DNA from: UBA1740 sp045587025
Lineage (GTDB): Bacteria; Bacillota; Clostridia; Oscillospirales; CAG-272
Assembly: GCA_045587025.1 (NCBI GenBank)
Contig: JAZNBK010000053.1
Coordinates: 1 to 64,000 of the forward strand
DNA: 64,000 bases
Direction of reading: 5' to 3'
Below, piece by piece: positions 53,272 to 60,164 of the stretch. The notes under the pieces were generated by a model, which saw nothing but the letters and a program-made list of their open reading frames with translations, was not told the DNA's origin and ran no database searches. How positions within the stretch are numbered: the first letter of the stretch is position 1; every line of letters starts with the position of its first letter. Position numbers and translations under genes: made by a program.

Positions 53272-54741
53272 ATGAATACGTTATCAAAAGAATATAATAA
53301 AAATACGAAAAACCTTAGTGAAATTTTACGGGTAAGCGAAAGCTTCGACCTGATATGCCGAAAGCTGAGCATAGGAAAGGACGAGGCGACCTTCTATTAC
53401 ATCGACGGCTTCGTAAAGGACGGAGTAATGCAAAAAATGATGCTGTATTTCCTATCCTTGAAGGAGCTTTGTCCGGGCAAAAACTCCGCCCAAAATTTTG
53501 CGGATAAGCACGTCCCTTACGTAGAGGTTGATATCAGCTCGGACGTCGACGCCCTGGTTCTGGCGGTTCTCTCGGGCGCCGTGGTTATGCTTGGAAGCAC
53601 CTTTGAGGACAAGGCGATTATAATAGACGCGAGAAGCTATCCCGCGAGAAGCACGGAAGAGCCGAACAATGACAGAGTTATGCAGGGAGCGAAGGACGGC
53701 TTTGTCGAAACGCTGGTTTTCAACACTGCGCTCTTGCGGCGCAGAGTTCGTGATACACGGCTTACCATGATGTATAAAAACGTGGGAGGAGCTTCGAAAA
53801 CCGACGTAGTTATATGCTATATGGAGGGGCTTGCAAAGAAAAGCTACGTGGATGCGCTATCGAAAAAGTTAGACGAAATTACACCGAAGGCAATGACTAT
53901 GGGCGCAATGAGCTTGACAGAATGTCTGATAAAGCGCAGGTGGTATAACCCGTTCCCGAAGATAAGAACGCTTGAGCGTCCCGACGCCGCCGCTGCCGAA
54001 ATTATGGAAGGAAAAATTTTGATAATTTGCGACACCTCGCCTCAGGTATTGGTGTTGCCTACCTCGATTTTCGACTTCTGGCAGGAAACGAATGACTATT
54101 ATTTTCCGCCACTCACCGGCTGTTATTTAAGAATAATCAGACACTTCGTATTTCTCCTCTCACTCGTCTTGACGCCGACATGGCTTCTGCTTTTGCAAAA
54201 TTCAGATATCCTATCTCCGAAATTAAGCTTTATTATCCCCGAATCCCCGGGCGGAATGCCGATACTTTTACAGCTGATTTTATGCGAGCTTGCGATAGAC
54301 GGGTTGAAGCTCGCTTCGATGAACACGCCAAATATGCTCTCGAACTCGCTCAGCGTAATAGGCGGTCTGATTTTAGGTGACTTCGCCGTACAAATCGGCT
54401 GGCTCTGCGGAGACGTAATTTTTTATTCTGCTATTGTCGCCATTACGGGATTTTCCCAACAGAACTATGAGCTTGGTTACGCATTTAAATTTTTAAGAGT
54501 GTTGCTTTTGCTTCTGACGGCATCATTAGGTCTTATAGGTTATATTTTAGGAATTTTGCTCGTGCCGATATTGCTGATAACGAACAAAACCATAAACGGC
54601 GGTCACAGTTATCTTTATCCTGTGTTCCCCTTTAATGCGAAAGCGCTCCTCAGGTTGTATTTTCGTGTAAAAAAAGACGATTTTGAGGATAAAACGGAAA
54701 AAACGGGAAATTTTGATAAAAAAATGCTTGACAAACGCTAA
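53272..54741 (+). CDS. GerA-family spore germination protein (SpoVAF-like)
   Basis: The 489-aa product has a hydrophilic N-terminal part (about 1-280) and a membrane part with five or so helices. The segments QETNDYYFPPLTGCYLR, SPGGMPILLQLILCELAIDG and GFSQQNYELGYAFKFLR fit SpoVAF more than classical GerAA. SpoVAF sits in the inner spore membrane and supports dipicolinate release. No gerB/gerC or spoVA genes are next to it, so the gene is isolated here. It implies that the organism or its recent ancestors sporulate. Confidence 0.85.
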   Translation: MNTLSKEYNKNTKNLSEILRVSESFDLICRKLSIGKDEATFYYIDGFVKDGVMQKMMLYFLSLKELCPGKNSAQNFADKHVPYVEVDISSDVDALVLAVLSGAVVMLGSTFEDKAIIIDARSYPARSTEEPNNDRVMQGAKDGFVETLVFNTALLRRRVRDTRLTMMYKNVGGASKTDVVICYMEGLAKKSYVDALSKKLDEITPKAMTMGAMSLTECLIKRRWYNPFPKIRTLERPDAAAAEIMEGKILIICDTSPQVLVLPTSIFDFWQETNDYYFPPLTGCYLRIIRHFVFLLSLVLTPTWLLLLQNSDILSPKLSFIIPESPGGMPILLQLILCELAIDGLKLASMNTPNMLSNSLSVIGGLILGDFAVQIGWLCGDVIFYSAIVAITGFSQQNYELGYAFKFLRVLLLLLTASLGLIGYILGILLVPILLITNKTINGGHSYLYPVFPFNAKALLRLYFRVKKDDFEDKTEKTGNFDKKMLDKR

Positions 54742-54755
54742 AATCGTGCTATAAT
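54728..54755 (+). promoter_or_regulatory. Promoter of tRNA-Gln
   Basis: TTGACA (54728-54733), a 16-bp spacer ending in CGTGC and TATAAT (54750-54755). The -35 lies inside the last codons of spoVAF. Confidence 0.85.
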
Positions 54756-54787
54756 ATACAAGTACCCTTGCAATAGCGGGGGGATAA

Positions 54788-54863
54788 TGCGGCATCGCCA
54801 AGCGGTAAGGCACCAGACTCTGACTCTGGCATTACCTAGGTTCGAATCCTAGTGCCGCAGCCA
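54788..54863 (+). tRNA. tRNA-Gln (anticodon CTG), CCA encoded
   Basis: Full cloverleaf: acceptor TGCGGCA/TGCCGCA, D-arm GCC-AAGCGGTAA-GGC, anticodon stem CCAGA/TCTGG with loop CTCTGAC (anticodon CTG, reading CAG), T-arm CTAGG-TTCGAAT-CCTAG, discriminator G and encoded CCA. Confidence 0.95.
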
Positions 54864-54867
54864 ACGC

Positions 54868-54895
54868 AAAGGACACCTTCGGGTGTCCTTTTTTT
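54868..54895 (+). terminator. Terminator of tRNA-Gln
   Basis: A 10-bp stem AAAGGACACC/GGTGTCCTTT with a TTCG tetraloop and a T-run. It is nested in a larger inverted repeat that reaches back into the tRNA acceptor. Confidence 0.9.
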
Positions 54896-55040
54896 GCGTT
54901 GGTTGCGGCACTTCGGCTTCGTACCTAGCCCTTTTCGCTTTGCGAAAAGGTTAGGTTCGCATTTCCCACCCGAAGATCGACAAGCTCGCTTGTCAGGCGC
55001 AGGGCGAGAAAATCCTCGCCATAGGCGAGACCCCTAGTGC
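54896..55040. repeat. Hairpin-rich tRNA-Gln-derived relic
   Basis: On the minus strand at 54901-54930 the sequence CTAGGTACGAAGCC..AGTGCCGCA resembles the T-arm and 3' acceptor of the adjacent tRNA-Gln, as a degenerate inverted copy. It is followed by perfect hairpins CCTTTTCGC-TTT-GCGAAAAGG (about 54930-54950), GACAAGC-TC-GCTTGTC and GGCGAG...CTCGCC. The block ends with another CCTAGTGC, the tRNA 3' sequence. It may be the remnant of an integrated element or a duplicated tRNA tail. Confidence 0.55.
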
Positions 55041-55074
55041 AAAAACCCAAATCGATAAAATTTCTAAAAAGGCA

Positions 55075-55103
55075 TTTACAATTATTTGAAATTGTGATAT
55101 ACT
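55075..55103 (+). promoter_or_regulatory. Promoter of leader copy A / repeat lipoprotein
   Basis: TTTACA (55075-55080), a 17-bp spacer ending in TGTGA and TATACT (55098-55103), very similar to the promoter of leader copy B at 19215-19243. Confidence 0.75.
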
Positions 55104-55130
55104 AAATTCGCCAGACAGTCTTAATATCAT

Positions 55131-55172
55131 AGTTATAGGTTTTTCTCATTATAGAAAAGCTATAACTTTTTT
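55131..55172 (+). terminator. Early terminator-like hairpin inside leader copy A
   Basis: AGTTATAG...TTTTCT pairs with AGAAAA...CTATAACT and is followed by TTTTT. If it works, transcription would stop about 60 nt after the start. It is absent from leader copy B. Confidence 0.65.
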
Positions 55173-55285
55173 CGCTATACAATTAGGCCAATTCGTTTTG
55201 GTAAAAACGCGACTCCTGCTTGATTGTATAGATAACCTATGCTATGAAGAGATTGTTTGGCGACAATTGGAGTTTGCGTTTTTCG

Positions 55286-55314
55286 GTGCGCTAACTTCGG
55301 TTGGCGCACTTTTT
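55286..55314 (+). terminator. Terminator directly before the lipoprotein ribosome site
   Basis: GTGCGCTAAC-TTCG-GTTGGCGCAC is followed by TTTTT, ending seven bases before AGGAGG of the lipoprotein gene. Expression of that gene therefore requires read-through or anti-termination. Confidence 0.85.
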
Positions 55315-55337
55315 AATTTTAGGAGGAATTATAAAAA

Positions 55338-56930
55338 ATGAGAAAAATTTTATCTTTCTGTCTTGCTCTGTTGTGTATTGCTTTTGTTTTTTGTATTTCT
55401 GGGTGCAATTCGTCCAGCACCTCTGATTACATAGAAGAAAAACCAATTACACCGTATTCAGCAAGCGAATGTATAGGAAAAACCTATTCAGATGTTGCTT
55501 CTGCTTTTTCAAAAACTGGATTTTTAAATGTTACTAAAGAATACGTTTATGACCTTGAGTTATATGAAACAGAAAAAGACTCTACGGTAAAATCTATATC
55601 AATAAACGGAATAACTGATTTTGCGGGAAATATGGAGTTTAACAAGCTTTCAAATGTAATTATAATATGCCATTCAATTAAAAAGATAAACGCTCCTACT
55701 TCTTCAAATGAAGCAAACGAGATAGATGCATCATTGCTTTTGGAAAAGTTTAAAAATGCGGGATTTACAAATGTATCAATAACAGAAAAACTTGACCTCG
55801 ATCCAGACAAAACAGACAAACTTTTTGAAAATGAGATTATAATAGGTGGTAAATCTTCGTTTAGCACTCAAGATCAATTTCAACACACCGAAGAAGTAAA
55901 AATCATTACACATAAGCCGTTTCAAAAGCACAAAGTGAAGGTAATAATTGATTTCGTTCCTAACCTCTTATTCAACAGATATAGCGTCGTTGTTGAACTT
56001 GGTGATAAAAAAATAAATTTGGGGCACGGTGAAGATGCAGAATTTGAATGTTCATTAAAATCCGATTTTTACTATGTAAAAGTTTATAGCAAAACAGAAC
56101 CATCTATAAAAGGCTCTTTGAAAATACAGGTTAACGGCGAAACGGAAGCTGCATATAAAATAACCTGTTATTCAGAAGAAATTGACATAACAGAGCAATA
56201 TATAATTAACAAAGGAGAAATAGGCGCTAACGAAGCCATTATACCCATTTCTTCGTCAAATTGTAAGTATAAAAATTATAGAGATATAGAACAACATTTC
56301 ATTCAAGCAGGGTTTTCTAATATTTCAACCAAGATTTTATATGATATATATTGGGGCTTGACGGCTGAAGGAGAAGTCGATAGCGTTTCAGTTGATGGTA
56401 ATACAAAATTTGAAATGGGTGATATATTCAATAAATCAGCGCCAATTGTAATCACCTATCATATGAAAGAAGAAGATGACCCATCTAGACCTGTTGTCAC
56501 AGCACAACCAGCAGTAACGACAAAAGCTCCGAGCGAAACCACGCCCCAGCCTTTATACTATTCCACCAACACTAGAGAAAGTGCCAAAAACGGAAATACA
56601 GGTGTGTTCTCTTATAGAGATAGAGGTAGCTCTTATGACATTTACTGGATAATTGACTTTGACGAAGGATATGTATATTATTTCACCGAAGGGAACGGCG
56701 AGTCATCTTGTGACAGAGTGAAAATTGTTTCTGGAACCTTAAATGATGCTGTCACTATCACATATCACGACGGGGGGGATGTTTGGTCCTACAAATTGCA
56801 TTTCAAATATGTTGGACATCCTGAAACTTTAATAATGGTAGACCAAAACGGTTTTGATTGGAAATATTCAACAACCGATTTGGACAATGCTTTGGCTTTA
56901 TTGGCAACAAAAAAGATAAAAGATTATTAA
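55338..56930 (+). CDS. Repeat-containing lipoprotein with PASTA-like units
   Basis: The 530-aa product has a lipoprotein signal (FVFCISGC, C23). Three related units of about 70 residues follow, at about 40-118, 128-195 and 295-380. Each has the pattern of a short helix followed by AGF.N(V/I)S and ends in a V-I-I-type strand, resembling PASTA-like folds. A T/P-rich linker (about 385-410) leads to a C-terminal beta-rich domain (about 420-530) containing YDIYWIIDFDEGYVYYF. It would be anchored outside the membrane. The function is unknown; binding of wall or surface ligands is possible. Base composition is AT-rich compared with neighbours. It is preceded by structured leader copy A. Confidence 0.7.
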   Translation: MRKILSFCLALLCIAFVFCISGCNSSSTSDYIEEKPITPYSASECIGKTYSDVASAFSKTGFLNVTKEYVYDLELYETEKDSTVKSISINGITDFAGNMEFNKLSNVIIICHSIKKINAPTSSNEANEIDASLLLEKFKNAGFTNVSITEKLDLDPDKTDKLFENEIIIGGKSSFSTQDQFQHTEEVKIITHKPFQKHKVKVIIDFVPNLLFNRYSVVVELGDKKINLGHGEDAEFECSLKSDFYYVKVYSKTEPSIKGSLKIQVNGETEAAYKITCYSEEIDITEQYIINKGEIGANEAIIPISSSNCKYKNYRDIEQHFIQAGFSNISTKILYDIYWGLTAEGEVDSVSVDGNTKFEMGDIFNKSAPIVITYHMKEEDDPSRPVVTAQPAVTTKAPSETTPQPLYYSTNTRESAKNGNTGVFSYRDRGSSYDIYWIIDFDEGYVYYFTEGNGESSCDRVKIVSGTLNDAVTITYHDGGDVWSYKLHFKYVGHPETLIMVDQNGFDWKYSTTDLDNALALLATKKIKDY

Positions 56931-57015
56931 TGAAATTTAAAATGTCATACTTGATTTTTATTACAACTGAATTGAAACTGGGATAACTTGTCATCTATTT
57001 CGGTCGCCAAACACA

Positions 57016-57050
57016 AAAAAGGGGCTGTCTCATTAAGATAGCCCCTTTTT
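57016..57050 (+). terminator. Terminator of the repeat lipoprotein gene
   Basis: AAAAAGGGGCTGTCT pairs with AGATAGCCCCTTTTT around a 5-nt loop. Confidence 0.88.
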
Positions 57051-57060
57051 CAGTTATATT

Positions 57061-57098
57061 CGCCTTGTGGCGAGTGATATGCACAAATGCGTGATATG
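57061..57098. repeat. Small hairpins with a TGATATG spacer
   Basis: CGCCTTGTGGCG, AGTGATATG, GCACAAATGC and GTGATATG follow one another: hairpin, 8-mer, hairpin, 8-mer. The plan resembles the array at 1-163 but with a different spacer. The rest of the gap 56931-57253 holds a terminator and a promoter. Confidence 0.5.
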
Positions 57099-57189
57099 TC
57101 CTTCTGCTTATTCCTCTTTCTTTTCGTAATTTTTCGATGACAAATCAAAATTCTATCAGGCAGTATTATAAAATTTACTTTACCACTTG

Positions 57190-57218
57190 TTGACAACCAA
57201 TGAAAAATTTGCTATACT
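57190..57218 (+). promoter_or_regulatory. Promoter of the glycerate kinase gene
   Basis: TTGACA (57190-57195), a 17-bp spacer and TATACT (57213-57218), 36 bp before the ATG. Confidence 0.8.
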
Positions 57219-57253
57219 GTTATAAACACATTTTCATGGGAGAAGTTGTACGT

Positions 57254-58399
57254 ATGAAAAAGGTTTTAGTCGCAATAGATTCTTTTAAAGGAAGCTTGTC
57301 CACCTTCCAGGCAAACGGCGCAATTTCGGATGCGGCAAAAAGAGTTTTCTCTGACGTCGAGGTGATAAGCTGTCCTTTGGCAGATGGGGGCGAGGGAACG
57401 GTAGACGCAATTGTTTCCGCCTGCGGCGGTGAGATACACACTATATCAGTCACAGGACCTCTCGGAGAAAAGGTAAATGCAAAATACGGAGTTATCCCGA
57501 AAACAAAAACCGCTATAATCGAAATGGCGGAGGCGGCGGGAATAACCCTGATTTCTCCCGAAAAAAGAAATCCTATGCTCACTACAACCTTTGGTGTCGG
57601 TGAGCTTATAAAAGACGCTATCGAAAAGGGCTACCGCAGCTTTATCGTCGCCATAGGCGGAAGCGCCACGAACGACGGCGGTATAGGTATGCTTCAGGCG
57701 CTCGGCTTTTCTTTTTTGGACAAGGCGGGGAATGAGGTTGCGTTTGGCGCAGAGGGGCTTTCGCAAATAGATAAAATTATTACAGACAATGCGCTCCCCG
57801 AGCTTCGAAACTGTAATTTCTGCGTGGCGTGCGACGTAAAAAATCCTCTCTGCGGTCCGAACGGTTGCTCGTATATATTCGCTCCCCAAAAGGGTGGCAC
57901 TCCGCAGATGATAGAGAAAATGGACAAGGATATGAAGCACTTCGCCGACCTTAGCAAGACGGTATGCAAAAACGCGGACGAAACCGCTGCGGGCAGTGGC
58001 GCGGCAGGCGGGCTCGGCTTTGCCCTGCTCTCCTATCTGGACGCAAAAATGCAGTCGGGAATTTCTCTTGTCATAGAGCAGACAAATATAGAGGAAAAAA
58101 TAAAGAACGTCGACCTCGTCGTAACGGGAGAGGGACGGCTCGACCATCAGAGCGCAATGGGAAAAGCTCCTATAGGAATTGCTTCCCTTGCGAAAAAGTA
58201 CGGCAAAAAGGTCATCGCCTTTGCAGGATGTGTTACCGATAATGCAGTTGTTTGTAACGAGTGTGACATAGACGCATTCTTCCCGATATTGAGAACACCC
58301 TGCTCGCTCGCAGAGGCCATGGACACGGATAACGCAATAAAAAACATGACTGCGACCGCAGAGCAGGTCTTTCTGCTTATTAAAACGATAGAAAAATAA
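57254..58399 (+). CDS. Glycerate 2-kinase (GlxK/GarK family)
   Basis: This kinase phosphorylates glycerate to 2-phosphoglycerate for entry into glycolysis. The product of about 381 aa begins KKVLVAIDSFKGSLS and contains PLADGGEGTVDAI, IGGSATNDGGIGMLQALG and GAAGGLGFALL, all family signatures. I start at the ATG at 57254 because GGGAGA lies upstream; the frame is open to 57200 without a ribosome site. It has its own promoter. Confidence 0.94.
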   Translation: MKKVLVAIDSFKGSLSTFQANGAISDAAKRVFSDVEVISCPLADGGEGTVDAIVSACGGEIHTISVTGPLGEKVNAKYGVIPKTKTAIIEMAEAAGITLISPEKRNPMLTTTFGVGELIKDAIEKGYRSFIVAIGGSATNDGGIGMLQALGFSFLDKAGNEVAFGAEGLSQIDKIITDNALPELRNCNFCVACDVKNPLCGPNGCSYIFAPQKGGTPQMIEKMDKDMKHFADLSKTVCKNADETAAGSGAAGGLGFALLSYLDAKMQSGISLVIEQTNIEEKIKNVDLVVTGEGRLDHQSAMGKAPIGIASLAKKYGKKVIAFAGCVTDNAVVCNECDIDAFFPILRTPCSLAEAMDTDNAIKNMTATAEQVFLLIKTIEK

Positions 58400-58423
58400 C
58401 TGCCTGTTTATCCTTAAAAAATA

Positions 58424-58453
58424 TTGACTTTTTCCTTTTTATTGTGATATAAT
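58424..58453 (+). promoter_or_regulatory. Promoter of the ECF S-component gene
   Basis: TTGACT (58424-58429), an 18-bp spacer ending in TGTGA and TATAAT (58448-58453). The leader is too short (about 40 nt) to hold a riboswitch. Confidence 0.75.
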
Positions 58454-58495
58454 ATCCGCAGATAAAATAATTTATGCTGTATGAGAGGTACAAAA

Positions 58496-59131
58496 ATGAA
58501 CAAGAGGATAAACTCAAGGATTTTACAAATGGTGCAGCTTGCGGTTCTTACTGCGCTCGTTATCTTGCTTCAAGCACTCGGCTCGATAATTAAAATAGGA
58601 CCTCTTCCCCTTTCGCTCGTGCTTGTGCCTATCGTAATGGGCGCCTGCCTGTTAGGACCTAAATCGGGCGCGTTTCTGGGCTTTGTTTTCGGTCTCATCA
58701 CTATGATTGCGGGAATATCGGGTGTCGACGCATTTTCAAACCTTCTTTGGCTCGCAAACCCCGTATGGTTTGTAATCCTTTGTTTACTAAAAGCTACTAT
58801 GGCGGGCTTTGGCTCCGGTTTGATTTACAAGGCGCTTGAAAAGCCCCTTCACCAAAAATCGAAGCTGGCTCAAACCGTAATCGCTTCTGTTTCCGCTCCT
58901 ATAATCAACACCGGAATTTTCGCTGTCGGTATGCTTTTGTTCTTCTTTGATACAATGAGCGAATTGCCTTCTATGTCCCCCGACGCATTCGGTGTCTACG
59001 AAAACGCATTTCAGCTCCTGTTCTTAGGTCTTGCGGGTATTAACTTTATCGGCGAGTTTATAGTAAACCTCGTTCTTTCTCCGCTGATTGTAAGAGTTCT
59101 TGACGTGGTAAAGAAAAGATTTGATATATAA
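58496..59131 (+). CDS. ECF transporter S component
   Basis: This substrate-binding membrane subunit of an energy-coupling-factor importer has about six helices in 211 aa and begins SRILQMVQLAVLTALVILLQ, which is typical of S components that pair with a shared EcfAAT module. The vitamin it binds cannot be read from the sequence. No ecfA or ecfT lies nearby, so it belongs to a group II system. AGAGGTA precedes the ATG at 58496. Confidence 0.88.
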   Translation: MNKRINSRILQMVQLAVLTALVILLQALGSIIKIGPLPLSLVLVPIVMGACLLGPKSGAFLGFVFGLITMIAGISGVDAFSNLLWLANPVWFVILCLLKATMAGFGSGLIYKALEKPLHQKSKLAQTVIASVSAPIINTGIFAVGMLLFFFDTMSELPSMSPDAFGVYENAFQLLFLGLAGINFIGEFIVNLVLSPLIVRVLDVVKKRFDI

Positions 59132-59152
59132 TTCAATCTCAAATTACAAAAC

Positions 59153-59197
59153 AAAATGCCTATCCCGTTGGGACAACCAACCTGATAGGCGTTTTTT
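59153..59197 (+). terminator. Terminator of the ECF S-component gene
   Basis: GCCTATC/GATAGGC with flanking A and T runs and a nested GTTGG/CCAAC stem in the loop. Confidence 0.85.
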
Positions 59198-59214
59198 GTA
59201 AATTTTTATTTACA
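59197..59214. repeat. 18-nt inverted repeat TGTAAAT-N4-ATTTACA (second copy)
   Basis: Same arms as 2101-2118 with a TTTT centre. It lies directly after the DUF896 stop codon, on the minus strand. Confidence 0.4.
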
Positions 59215-59412
59215 TTATTTTTTTAATTTTTCTCGGCTTCCGTCAGGACGTACTATTACGGTATTATCAAGTGTCGCGCCAAAGGAAAGGCGGATTTCCG
59301 CTATATATTCCTGTCTCAGCGCCTGTTGCTCCGCCTTCTCCTCGGGGGAAAGCTCTTCTACCTTGGCCTTTCTCGCCAACTCGTTTATTCTGTCTATCTT
59401 TTTCTTTTCCAA
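59215..59412 (-). CDS. DUF896 (YnzC-family) protein
   Basis: This 65-aa protein belongs to the DUF896/UPF0291 family (KIDRINELARKAKVEELSPE...NTVIVRPDGS). In Bacillus, YnzC lies in the SOS-induced yneA operon; the molecular role is unknown. The N-terminal half forms a helical hairpin. No LexA box is obvious upstream. Confidence 0.9.
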   Translation of the reverse strand: MEKKKIDRINELARKAKVEELSPEEKAEQQALRQEYIAEIRLSFGATLDNTVIVRPDGSREKLKK

Positions 59413-59493
59413 AATTATATCCCCTTATCAACAACCTTAGTATATCTACTTTATCACAAAAAAAGCTCCCTGTCAAGAAATTTTATATGCGTA

Positions 59494-59522
59494 TTGATTT
59501 TATAACAAGAAAATGCTATAAT
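59494..59522 (+). promoter_or_regulatory. Promoter of the small Cys-rich protein gene
   Basis: TTGATT (59494-59499), a 17-bp spacer and TATAAT (59517-59522), 30 bp before the ATG. Confidence 0.7.
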
Positions 59523-59552
59523 TATAATAGGAAAATAAAAAGGAGGGCTACT

Positions 59553-59753
59553 ATGGTAAACGAAGCAAAAAAGAAACCGCAAAAGAATTGTGAAAGCTGT
59601 ATTCACTACGTATACGACGAAATCTTCTTTTGCTACACCTGCGACCAGCATTTAGATCAGGATGAAATGCTTTCATATTCATTAAATCCCATAAGAACCT
59701 GCCCCTTTTACCAATTTAACGACGAGCATATAAACGTGCGCAAGCAAATCTAA
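59553..59753 (+). CDS. Small cysteine-rich protein (DUF6472-like)
   Basis: The 66-aa product has cysteines in NCESCIHYVYDEIFFCYTCD and RTCPFY. The pattern resembles a clostridial family of small putative metal-binding proteins of unknown function (DUF6472-like, from memory). AGGAGGG five bases before the ATG fixes the start at 59553; the open frame further upstream is not coding. Confidence 0.72.
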   Translation: MVNEAKKKPQKNCESCIHYVYDEIFFCYTCDQHLDQDEMLSYSLNPIRTCPFYQFNDEHINVRKQI

Positions 59754-59780
59754 GGTGAAATTTAAATATTTTTTCTATCG

Positions 59781-59814
59781 AACGAGCCGATTTTTTGTCG
59801 GCTCGTTTCTTTTT
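59781..59814 (+). terminator. Terminator of the small Cys-rich protein gene
   Basis: A perfect 10-bp stem AACGAGCCGA/TCGGCTCGTT with a T-rich loop and tail. Confidence 0.88.
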
Positions 59815-59882
59815 GACGAAATTCGCGTTATATACTTAATTTCAACTGAATATAAATATTAAAAAACGAAAGGGGCTAAAAA

Positions 59883-60164
59883 ATGGATAAGCTTTATTCA
59901 AGTGCGGAAAAAAACAAGGAATTATCCGAGACCGAAATCGAAAAGAACGGAGTTTTTTCACTTCTGCTCTCACTCGCCCTTATCTGCTCTTCCTTCTTTG
60001 TTTTTAATCTTTCAATTCGACTTAACGGAGAAGAAAGGGCGGGCGGCGTAATCAAGGAAGCAATTCTTGCAGCGAGCGAAAAGTTAGAGGAAAACGAAGC
60101 TATCGCCGTCTTTTTAGGACTTGACGACTACCCCGCAGGATATGACGAAAAAGAAATCTATTGA
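59883..60164 (+). CDS. Small single-pass membrane protein upstream of an M50 protease
   Basis: This 93-aa protein is not recognised. It has an acidic, lysine-rich cytoplasmic N-terminus, one transmembrane helix (FSLLLSLALICSSFFVFNL, about 27-45) and an outer part of about 45 residues. Its 3' end overlaps the start of the M50 gene, so the two are co-translated. It could be a partner or regulator of the protease, by analogy with SpoIVFA and SpoIVFB, although no SpoIVFA similarity is visible. Confidence 0.65.
   Translation: MDKLYSSAEKNKELSETEIEKNGVFSLLLSLALICSSFFVFNLSIRLNGEERAGGVIKEAILAASEKLEENEAIAVFLGLDDYPAGYDEKEIY

Larger units (their letters stand above)
55110..55337 (+). ncRNA. Structured leader RNA, copy A (upstream of the repeat lipoprotein)
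   Basis: This leader of about 228 nt has the same plan as copy B. A long-range stem joins CTATACAAT (55175-55183) to ATTGTATAG (55223-55231). An inner strand AAAAACGCGACTCC (55203-55216) is complementary to GGAGTTTGCGTTTTT (55269-55283), located after that stem. The conserved block CAATTGGAG..TGCGTTTTTCGGTGC is followed by an intrinsic terminator directly before AGGAGG. Relative to copy B it carries an extra hairpin of about 60 nt near its 5' end. The class is not recognised. Confidence 0.7.

Noticed and set aside
54852..55037. Open frame of 61 codons after tRNA-Gln
   Set aside because: It begins inside the tRNA and crosses the terminator and hairpins; the composition is that of structured non-coding sequence.
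55110..55337. Type III toxin-antitoxin (ToxI-like RNA ahead of a toxin)
   Set aside because: The terminator-before-gene layout is similar, but there are no tandem short RNA repeats and the downstream genes (lipoprotein, PH domain) are not ToxN-like nucleases.
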